Origin: Adhaeribacter terrigena
Lineage (GTDB): Bacteria; Bacteroidota; Bacteroidia; Cytophagales; Hymenobacteraceae
Reading direction: 5' to 3'
Length of the DNA: 64,000 bases
NCBI RefSeq assembly: GCF_016623615.1
Contig: NZ_JAEHFX010000005.1
Location: 124,001 to 188,000, forward strand
The position numbers and the translations under genes were made by a program. The notes beneath the pieces were generated by a model, which ran no database searches, was not told where the DNA came from, and saw only the letters and a list, made by a program, of their open reading frames with translations. Each line of letters opens with the position of its first letter. Positions within the stretch are counted from its first letter, which is position 1. Shown one piece after another: positions 26,159-32,360 of the stretch.

Positions 26159-26767
26159 ATGAAGAAAATTGTGCTTATTGGCTTGGCCCTGGCTTTGCTT
26201 CTCGGTTATTTGTATTACCGCAGTTTTGTTTCGGGGCCGAAGTACGCCTTACTGCAGGCCAAAGAAGCGGTTCAAAACCACAACATGGCCGCGTTCGAAA
26301 AATACGTGAACGTAGAATCGTTAACCAACAGCCTGGTGGACCAGGTAACCGGAACGCCCGGCCTGGCCGAAAACTTTATTCCGGGCTTACAGTTGGGCAA
26401 AGGCATGATCGATCTTCTGAAACCAACCCTGGCCAGAGCGGCCCGCACCGAAGTTAAAAATTACGTAGAAACCGGCCGCATCAATACCCGTTTCGAAGGC
26501 AATGAAATGTTTTTCTCCCTGGCTGCCATTGCCGGCACCCTTGTAAGCGACGACAGCCAGTTTAAAAGTATTGCTTATGTAAAAGAAAAAAACGACGTAG
26601 CACTGGTTGGGTTAGAATTCACGCAGCCCAAATTTGATACTACCGTGGTGCTGGAAGTAAAAATGATAGACCAGGGCAATTACTGGCAGGCAACAGATTT
26701 TACCAATGCCGGCGAATTGTTGCAACATATTATCCGCTTACAAAACAAACAGGCCGCAAATCGTTAA
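26159..26767 (+). CDS. DUF2939-like membrane-anchored protein
   Basis: A 202-residue protein with an N-terminal membrane anchor (residues 4-21) and an extracytoplasmic helical region opening KYALLQAKEAVQNHNMAAFEKYVNVESL, which resembles DUF2939 proteins; the second half is beta-rich (VALVGLEFTQPKFDTTVVLEVKMIDQGNYWQ). Function unknown. The start ATG follows a 28-bp repeat element with one base between, so this element forms its entire immediate leader. Confidence 0.7.
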   Translation: MKKIVLIGLALALLLGYLYYRSFVSGPKYALLQAKEAVQNHNMAAFEKYVNVESLTNSLVDQVTGTPGLAENFIPGLQLGKGMIDLLKPTLARAARTEVKNYVETGRINTRFEGNEMFFSLAAIAGTLVSDDSQFKSIAYVKEKNDVALVGLEFTQPKFDTTVVLEVKMIDQGNYWQATDFTNAGELLQHIIRLQNKQAANR

Positions 26768-27090
26768 TTCTAACAAAATTTTCAAAAATGCTTTATTACT
26801 GCTTTGTTAAGGCTGTTTTTACCATGAATAAAACCCGATTCCTTAAAGGCTGTTATCCGGGATTTTAAAACCGGGCAATTGCTAACAAAAACCAGTCGAA
26901 AAAAAGCAATTATTTTTAAGGACCCAGGCAACGAATTGCACTAAATTAACGACCTATAGATATTAAAGACGCAAAAATAATTTCGGAACCCGCTAACCTT
27001 TCAGGGAAAACGGATATTAAGAAATTAGTAACGGTTCGGGAAAGCTGAACCGGATCATGTTGTTTGTTTTTGATGTTGTTTTGTTAAAAC

Positions 27091-27188
27091 GTTTGACTAA
27101 TCCTCCTGGCCTCTTACAATACGGAGGTGAGAATTGGGTGAGAGCATTTTATCCTTCTGCTATTTGAGCGCCAGGGGCTTAGTCAAAT
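27091..27188 (+). ncRNA. Candidate 6S-like RNA (rod with central bubble)
   Basis: TTTGACTAA (27092-27100) pairs perfectly with TTAGTCAAA (27179-27187), and CCTGGC (27105-27110) with GCCAGG (27170-27175), extended by CTC/GAG. After an open bubble of about 9 bases per side, GGAGG (27123-27127) pairs with CCTTC (27153-27157). A T-run follows on the plus strand. This closing stem - large bubble - apical stem plan and the roughly 100-nt size fit 6S RNA as described in Bacteroidota (6S-Flavo). There is no gene in this 577-bp gap. Strand and family are inferred; no exact -7 box was found. Confidence 0.5.
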
Positions 27189-27271
27189 TTTTAACCTTCC
27201 TAACCTTCGCAACCGCCGGTAACCCCGCACGCGTCAGGCATTAAAACACTTTGTTCAGACTTTATTTGACA

Positions 27272-27321
27272 TACAATAAAAAACCCGGGCCGAAATATTT
27301 CGGCCCGGGTTTTTTATTGTA
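27272..27321. terminator. Perfect 50-bp palindrome, bidirectional terminator
   Basis: The two 25-base halves (centre between 27296 and 27297) are exact reverse complements, including AAAAAACCCGGGCCG and its mirror. The GC stem with A/T-runs outside acts as a terminator on both strands; it lies 24 bp past the fasciclin stop codon and shares its T-run with a 28-bp element. Confidence 0.92.
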
Positions 27322-27336
27322 AAAGCATAGCGTTTT
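27309..27336 (+). repeat. 28-bp dispersed element (R form)
   Basis: GTTTTTTATTGT then AAAAGCATAGCGTTTT, overlapping the right arm of the 50-bp palindrome and ending 8 bp before the fasciclin stop. Confidence 0.75.
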
Positions 27337-27344
27337 ATTCCGGT

Positions 27345-27806
27345 TTAATTGGGGGTTACAAGCCAGTTTTCTACCTGGTGCATTACACCATTCTGAGCCG
27401 TCTCGTCGCCGCTGGTAACCCGCACGCCGTTTATAAGCAACTGGTTACCCTTCCGGAACACGGTAACCTCTTTGCCACTTAAAGTTGTTAATTTAGAACC
27501 GTCCTTAAAATCTTCCTGCAGCAGCCGGCCTGCTACCACATGGCTCATTAAAATAGTTTTCAGTTTCCCGGGGTCGGTGTTTTTATATTTTCCCAGCGCA
27601 GCATCAGAAGGGGCAAAAAACGTGTAAGGCCCGGTATCCATTAGCACTCCCGAAAGGCCGGCCTGCATCAGGGTTTCTTTCAGCAAAGGGCGCGTTAGGC
27701 AGATCTGCTCCATAAGCATTTTGCCGGAAGCCGGTTTTTGCAGCGTAAATGCCGAAACGAACAGTAGCAGCAAAGCCAGCGCAAAAGAATGCAAGGTTGT
27801 TTTCAT
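27345..27806 (-). CDS. Secreted fasciclin-domain protein
   Basis: A 153-residue protein with a signal peptide (MKTTLHSFALALLLLFVSAF) and one fasciclin (FAS1) domain. The H1/H2-type motifs are visible: GPYTFFAPSDAALGKY and LSHVVAGRLLQEDFKDG ... LSGKEVTVFRKGNQLLINGVRV. FAS1 proteins mediate surface adhesion; the role here is inferred. I chose the Met at 27806 because the longer frame (to 27854) only adds residues in front of a normal signal peptide. A strong terminator follows. Confidence 0.85.
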   Translation of the reverse strand: MKTTLHSFALALLLLFVSAFTLQKPASGKMLMEQICLTRPLLKETLMQAGLSGVLMDTGPYTFFAPSDAALGKYKNTDPGKLKTILMSHVVAGRLLQEDFKDGSKLTTLSGKEVTVFRKGNQLLINGVRVTSGDETAQNGVMHQVENWLVTPN

Positions 27807-27913
27807 AGCCGGATAAATTAGCGGTAAGCGTGTTTCTAAATATACGAATACCACTATAATCCTGCTAATTTTAACACTAAATACTTTTGGCTTTTAAGCT
27901 GAAGCTGATAGCA

Positions 27914-28537
27914 TTAAAAAGGCAAATTGGCCAGAATTTCACCCATAAAATTACCGGCCGCCTGCGGCACCAGAACTAAACCCAATACCACCCCAACCAA
28001 AGCACCATAAAAGTGCGCATCGTGGTTTACGTTGTCGCGGCTTTTCTTGGCTTCGTAGTAAGAATAAATGAGATACAACACACCTAAAATAATACCCTTT
28101 AAACATATAAATCCATATAGACAGATTTCATTCATAGGATCATACAAAATGCTGGCAAAAATAATGGTAGAAACCCCGCCGCTGGCGCCCAGAGAGTAAT
28201 AATTGTAGTCGTCTTTGTGCTTGAAATAAGTAGGAATATCCGAAATAATTACCCCGATCACGAATAAAGCCAGAAACCAGAAAGCCCCTAATTCCGGCCC
28301 GAAATACGCTTTATATAAACCTTCTACGGCCGCGCCAAAGAAAAACAAGGAGAACATGTTGAAAAATAAATGCCCCCAGTCAGCATGCAGAAAACCGGAA
28401 GTTAAAAAACGCCACCATTGATTATTGCGCTTTACGGTGTAGGGATGAAAAACCCAGCTCTGCATAAAATCCGGGCTTTTCCAGGCATAAAGCGAAATGG
28501 CAACGTTCAACCCGATCAATATAAAAGTTAAAGACAT
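27914..28537 (-). CDS. Rhomboid-family intramembrane serine protease
   Basis: A 207-residue polytopic protein with about six membrane segments. The catalytic Ser is in GASGG (about 119-123) and the catalytic His in DAHFYGALVG (about 171-180); the WRFLTSGFLHADWGHLFFNM motif with HxxxHxxxN-like spacing is the rhomboid hallmark. It cuts membrane-spanning substrates. Substrates are unknown; no substrate gene is apparent beside it. Confidence 0.93.
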   Translation of the reverse strand: MSLTFILIGLNVAISLYAWKSPDFMQSWVFHPYTVKRNNQWWRFLTSGFLHADWGHLFFNMFSLFFFGAAVEGLYKAYFGPELGAFWFLALFVIGVIISDIPTYFKHKDDYNYYSLGASGGVSTIIFASILYDPMNEICLYGFICLKGIILGVLYLIYSYYEAKKSRDNVNHDAHFYGALVGVVLGLVLVPQAAGNFMGEILANLPF

Positions 28538-28639
28538 GTTTTCAGATTTGAAAATGAGGGAATAAGAAAATCAGATATCGTATTTCGTTTGTCCCGTTTG
28601 GAGGCAGGGTTACTGCGGGTCTTGCCAGTCGACTTATGA

Positions 28640-28712
28640 ACGTCATCCCAACTTTAGGAGGGTTCTAGCGCAGTTTATAATCTAAGCTAGTTAACTCGCA
28701 GGTTCGGGATGC
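28640..28712. repeat. GTCATCC ... GGGATG inverted element
   Basis: CGTCATCCCAAC at the left and GTTCGGGATG at the right bracket about 70 bp in the gap upstream of the rhomboid gene. Similar to the longer element at 42757-42902. Confidence 0.5.
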
Positions 28713-28750
28713 CCGGCTAAATTGACTAAAGTGAGATTCAGAACAGTTAA

Positions 28751-28779
28751 AAAACGCTATCCTTTTTACCCGAAAAACT
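28751..28779 (-). repeat. 28-bp dispersed element (F form on plus strand)
   Basis: AAAACGCTATCCTTTT then TACCCGAAAAACT, 28 bp past the polyprenyl synthase stop, beside single CCATTCAG/CAATTTAA units. Confidence 0.8.
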
Positions 28780-28806
28780 CATTTAACAATTAAGCCATTC
28801 AGCAAT

Positions 28807-29781
28807 TTAACTCGTCCGCTCCATTAAGCTCAACGCCAGCGCGCGCAGGTATTCTTTCCGTTCCAAAGGCGCATTCACTTTATCAAGGTGCTGCAAGGCT
28901 TCGTGGAAATAGGTATTGATCCTGGTTTCGGTTTTGGCTTTTACTTCCAGCAGATCATAAATAGCGGTTACAGCCTTCACTTTTTCCTCCGGATCTGCTA
29001 CCGTTTTGCCGAGCCAGTTTTTCAGTTCGGTGCGGTGCATTTCGTTTGCATCTTCCATAGCCGTAAGCAGCAGAAACGTCTTTTTACCAGCCAGGATGTC
29101 GCCGCCAACCAGTTTCCCGAATTCAGCCGCGTTGCCGTAAACGTCTAAAAGGTCGTCGCGGAGCTGGAAGGCGATGCCGGTTTTTATGCCAAATTCCTGC
29201 AGGTTTTTGCGGTCTTCTTCCGAAGCATTTCCTAAAACGGCACCCAGTTCCAAAGCAAAACCCAAGAGCACAGCTGTTTTAAGCGTGATCATTTTCAGGT
29301 ACTCCGGAATGCTGACATCGGTACGGGTTTCAAAATTCATGTCCAGTTGCTGCCCTTCGCAAACTTCGGCAGCGCATCTGGAAAACAACTTTAAAACTAC
29401 CGGCAAATGAACAGGCTGCACACCGAAGAATAATTCGTAAGCTTTAACCAGCATCACGTCGCCGCTTAAAATGGCGGTGTTGGCGTTCCATTTTTCGTGC
29501 ACGGTTTCCTGGCCGCGGCGCAACGGGGCCTGGTCCATGATATCGTCGTGCATTAAAGTGAAGTTGTGGAAAACCTCTACCCCGGCAGCCGGCATTAAAA
29601 CCTTATCTACTTCATCTTCAAACAAATGATGGGCTAAAACAGTAAGCAACGGCCGGATTCTCTTACCACCCAGGTCCATCATATACCGGATGGGTTCGTA
29701 AAGTTCTGGGGGATTTTCGCCGTATTTAATTGTGGATAACGTATGCGCGATCTTCTCCGAAAAAGTAGCTATTGGAATCAA
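28807..29781 (-). CDS. Polyprenyl (trans-isoprenyl) diphosphate synthase
   Basis: A 324-residue enzyme that builds isoprenoid chains from isopentenyl and allylic diphosphates, for menaquinone or carrier lipids. Both Asp-rich Mg2+ motifs are present: LMHDDIMDQAPLRRG at about 77-91 and QLRDDLLDVYG at about 206-216; GGKRIRPLL at about 33-41 binds substrate. Chain length cannot be read reliably from sequence alone. Confidence 0.95.
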   Translation of the reverse strand: MIPIATFSEKIAHTLSTIKYGENPPELYEPIRYMMDLGGKRIRPLLTVLAHHLFEDEVDKVLMPAAGVEVFHNFTLMHDDIMDQAPLRRGQETVHEKWNANTAILSGDVMLVKAYELFFGVQPVHLPVVLKLFSRCAAEVCEGQQLDMNFETRTDVSIPEYLKMITLKTAVLLGFALELGAVLGNASEEDRKNLQEFGIKTGIAFQLRDDLLDVYGNAAEFGKLVGGDILAGKKTFLLLTAMEDANEMHRTELKNWLGKTVADPEEKVKAVTAIYDLLEVKAKTETRINTYFHEALQHLDKVNAPLERKEYLRALALSLMERTS

Positions 29782-29890
29782 AACGTAAAATAGAATTGTG
29801 CAACTGCTAAATTACAACAGCTTTCTTAGATTTCCGGAATTCTTTTGGGGAATGAAAGAATTTGCATTCCGGCCGGTGAGATCAAGCGGC

Positions 29891-30250
29891 TTAAATTTCC
29901 TTAGCAGTAAGTTTTTTATCTAAGGTTAATAACAAACTTAAAAACTGGTCAGATAGATTTTCGATTTCTACTAAACCCCGGTGCGCTTCTTCAATTTGGC
30001 CGCTCTTGTAAAGACTAAACAGGCTGTTGGCAGAAGCATTTAATTCCTGCTGCAGCTTTATCAGATCTTTCATTTCAGCCAGGTTGCGGTATTTAGATAT
30101 GCCGGTGGAATTAAACCAGGTGTTTATGGGTCCGTTTGAGGAAAAGAATTCCGTATCCAGGTTACCCCCGTAAAGCACCGAACGCACCTTAGACTTAAAC
30201 AGGATGTGTTTAATCCGTAATTGTTGAAAGTCTATATTTGCTTCGTTCAT
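29891..30250 (-). CDS. Degenerate CZB-like four-helix protein
   Basis: A 119-residue, all-helical protein resembling the chemoreceptor zinc-binding (CZB) domain: the opening IKHILFKSKVRSVLYGGN keeps the first His and the family spacing, and NTWFNSTGISKYRNLAEMKDL resembles the W.......Y region. The Cys and the later paired His that bind zinc are not present, so metal binding is doubtful. It follows the PAS protein by 32 bp and is probably co-transcribed with it. Family assignment is by pattern only. Confidence 0.6.
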   Translation of the reverse strand: MNEANIDFQQLRIKHILFKSKVRSVLYGGNLDTEFFSSNGPINTWFNSTGISKYRNLAEMKDLIKLQQELNASANSLFSLYKSGQIEEAHRGLVEIENLSDQFLSLLLTLDKKLTAKEI

Positions 30251-30282
30251 AAATTGTGAGATAACAGGCAGATTTGCGCCAA

Positions 30283-31554
30283 TTAAGCCAGGCTGCTTTT
30301 CAGGGCTTCCAGTTCTTTCCTGATCTTTACCTTATCGGTTATTATATAGCCAAACGTGATAATGCCGGCAACTTCGCCTTTTTCAATTAAGGGAAGGTAA
30401 GAAATAGTAAAATAGTGTTCCTGTACGTTACCATTATCTTCCCAATCAGAAACAAAAGGCATTTCCAGGGCAATGAACGGCTTTCTGGTATTATATACAT
30501 TATCCAGGATCTGAATAAAACCTTGCTCCACTGCTTCCGGCAAGGCTTCGGCGGTAGTTTTGCCGAGTAACTGCCGGTTGGGGAACAAGCGTTGGTACTG
30601 CGGATTTACCAGTTCGAAACGGTGCTCCGGACCTCTCAGAATGTTGATAACCGCCGGCACCTGCATAATGAGGTTTTCCAGCGTTTGCCGCTTATCCTCC
30701 ACTTCCTGAAAAGCTGTTTGCAACTGATCTGATAAAACCGACATCTGCTCATTCGATTCCAGCAGTTCCTGCACCATTTGTTTAGTACTGTGAATATCGT
30801 AAGTGCTGCCTACGCGCAGGAGTACTTTGCCGCTTTCATCTTTCATGGGCGTGCTGCGCATTAAATGCCACCGGTAATTGCCCTCTTTATCTTTCACCCG
30901 TAATTCGGCTTGTAACTCGGTATTATTGGCAAGGGCTTCTTCCGAACGTGTTTTAATTGCTTCCAGATCTTCGGGATGAAAAACTTTAAACCAGTTTTTG
31001 CCCATTAAAGCATCTTCGTTTAAGCCGGTATAATCGAGCCAGCGCTGGTTTACGTAGGTACAATTCCCTTCGGCATCGGCAGTATGGATCATTAAGGGCA
31101 CCGCATCGGTCAGGAATTTAAATTTCTCTTCGCTTGTTTTTCGGGCCTGTCTGGCTAATTCCAATTCAGTTACGTTTACCGCTTTCTGAATAATATATTT
31201 TACGTTTCCGTCTTTATCCAGGCCCGGAATATAGGAGGTTTCCCAATACAGTTCTTTATAACCACCACCTTCTTCTTCCGGAATTACCAGGTCGTAGCGG
31301 ATCACATCCATAACCAGTACTTCCTTGGATTGCAGGGTTTTGTCTAAAGCAATTTTAACCGGGTTTTCTTCATAAGGAACATCCTTTTCCGGAAAGGCTT
31401 CTTTCAGAAAATGCAATCCAACTATTTCTTCGCGGGTCCGCATGGTTACTTTCAGGTAAGCATCGGTAGCCGCTAAAACTTTATACTCCGGCGAAACCAC
31501 AACAAGGCTCTCCGGAACATTAGAAAACAATTCAAAAAAATCCATATGTTCCAT
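30283..31554 (-). CDS. Multi-PAS sensor protein without output domain
   Basis: A 423-residue cytosolic protein with three PAS/PAC units: about 1-130 (SLVVVSPEYKVLAATDAYLKVT), about 143-265 (DAVPLMIHTADAEGNCTYVNQRWLDYTG ... WFKVFHPED ... LRVGSTYDIH) and about 290-410 (VPAVINILRGPEHRFELVNPQYQRLF). A short coiled segment joins units two and three. The reading frame ends after the third PAS with no histidine kinase, GGDEF or other effector. It might signal through the CZB-like protein encoded 32 bp downstream. An inverted repeat sits in its leader. Confidence 0.85.
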   Translation of the reverse strand: MEHMDFFELFSNVPESLVVVSPEYKVLAATDAYLKVTMRTREEIVGLHFLKEAFPEKDVPYEENPVKIALDKTLQSKEVLVMDVIRYDLVIPEEEGGGYKELYWETSYIPGLDKDGNVKYIIQKAVNVTELELARQARKTSEEKFKFLTDAVPLMIHTADAEGNCTYVNQRWLDYTGLNEDALMGKNWFKVFHPEDLEAIKTRSEEALANNTELQAELRVKDKEGNYRWHLMRSTPMKDESGKVLLRVGSTYDIHSTKQMVQELLESNEQMSVLSDQLQTAFQEVEDKRQTLENLIMQVPAVINILRGPEHRFELVNPQYQRLFPNRQLLGKTTAEALPEAVEQGFIQILDNVYNTRKPFIALEMPFVSDWEDNGNVQEHYFTISYLPLIEKGEVAGIITFGYIITDKVKIRKELEALKSSLA

Positions 31555-31564
31555 TTTAATGATG

Positions 31565-31605
31565 ATAAGCTAAATTTGGCTTAAGCATATAGCCATTTAG
31601 CTTAT
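31565..31605. promoter_or_regulatory. Inverted repeat in the PAS-gene leader (operator or RNA hairpin)
   Basis: ATAAGCTAAAT-TT-GGCT (31565-31581) mirrors AGCC-ATTTAGCTTAT (31591-31605) with a 9-base loop. It lies between the -7 box and the start codon, so it may be a repressor site or a leader hairpin. Confidence 0.55.
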
Positions 31606-31614
31606 GCAAGGTTT

Positions 31615-31622
31615 CAAATTTA
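31615..31622 (-). promoter_or_regulatory. Bacteroidota -7 promoter box of the PAS gene
   Basis: TAAATTTG on the minus strand, exact TAnnTTTG, 60 bp upstream of the start codon; the -33 region shows only a TTT. Confidence 0.5.
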
Positions 31623-31859
31623 GTTTATTAAAGGGAAACCCTGAAAAAAATAATCCAAATTTTATCGCTATAATCCAGTAGAAATTTTAAAGGTAGCGTT
31701 TAGCAATCCCTGCGTTCCCGGTGCTATTAGATCCAATTTGGCAAATAAGGCAACGTCGCTTGTTCCTTGTTCCGCAAAGCTGTTTAGAATGGTTTATTCA
31801 AAGCGGTTTAGAAGAAAAAAGGAAAAGCAGTGCATCTTGGCTACAGCACTTATAAACTA
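31623..31859. other. Gap between the PAS gene and the immunity-like gene
   Basis: About 240 bp without a gene. One half of a 28-bp element (GGTAGCGTTT near 31690) is visible; otherwise nothing recognisable. Confidence 0.4.
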
Positions 31860-31888
31860 AAAACGCTATCAATTTCTGCCCAAAAAGT
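31860..31888 (-). repeat. 28-bp dispersed element (F form on plus strand)
   Basis: AAAACGCTATCAATTT then CTGCCCAAAAAGT, 7 bp past the stop codon of the next gene. Confidence 0.8.
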
Positions 31889-31895
31889 GCTGTAA

Positions 31896-32258
31896 TTAAA
31901 GAATACTTTTTCCTTTTCCGTTGATGAAAGTTTCCAAATATTCAAAGAATTTATCAAATCCTTTTTCTTCATCTCCGTTATTTTCATCCAATAAAATTGA
32001 GCTAAAAACGTTGTGCTTTGTAAATTTCCATTCACCCTTTTCTAAAATCCAAAGCACAAAATCAGCAAAACTTGAATCACCTGGATTGTAAAGGCTTTCA
32101 TCATTCCACCTAACCATTAGATAACCATTTAGAAAATCCTGAAGTGACGTGATTGATTTTGAAGTTAGCCACATATTAGGTTTTCTTCTTATTAAGTCAA
32201 GCATTTCATAAAGCTTTTCAGTCTGAACTACTTTAATTTCTTCACCTTTCTCATTCAT
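31896..32258 (-). CDS. Hypothetical protein, immunity-protein-like
   Basis: A 120-residue, AT-rich gene. The segment YEMLDLIRRKPNMWLTSKSITSLQDFLNGYL resembles small bacterial proteins with R.RP.MWL..SI..L..FL.GY, which I recall from orphan immunity-like genes, but I cannot name a family. No toxin gene is adjacent. Alone between rnr and the PAS operon; base composition suggests recent arrival. Confidence 0.6.
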   Translation of the reverse strand: MNEKGEEIKVVQTEKLYEMLDLIRRKPNMWLTSKSITSLQDFLNGYLMVRWNDESLYNPGDSSFADFVLWILEKGEWKFTKHNVFSSILLDENNGDEEKGFDKFFEYLETFINGKGKSIL

Positions 32259-32284
32259 ATTAAAAGCTTCATTTAAATTTCCCC

Positions 32285-32312
32285 AAACGCTATAAAAACC
32301 AGCCCCAAAACT
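32285..32312 (-). repeat. 28-bp dispersed element (F form), left member of an inverted pair
   Basis: AAACGCTATAAAAACC then AGCCCCAAAACTC; its mirror at 32321-32349 completes a hairpin. Confidence 0.7.
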
Positions 32313-32327
32313 CTGGAGCTGGTTTTT
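32294..32327 (-). terminator. Intrinsic terminator of rnr between two inverted 28-bp elements
   Basis: AAAAACCAGC (32294-32303) pairs perfectly with GCTGGTTTTT (32318-32327). The outer AAACGCTAT (32285-32293) and ATAGCGTTT (32340-32348) belong to the two 28-bp elements and are also complementary. Confidence 0.8.
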
Positions 32328-32349
32328 CAGTCTTAAAGCATAGCGTTTT
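32321..32349 (+). repeat. 28-bp dispersed element (R form), right member of an inverted pair
   Basis: GGTTTTTCAGTCTT then AAAGCATAGCGTTTT, 12 bp past the rnr stop codon; shares its T-run with the terminator. Confidence 0.75.
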
Positions 32350-32360
32350 CCATAGGCAAA

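Noticed and set aside
26990-27060. TPP-riboswitch-like GCTGAACCGGATCATG
   Set aside because: The CTGAGA and ACC-type core of the TPP aptamer is missing and no thiamine gene follows.
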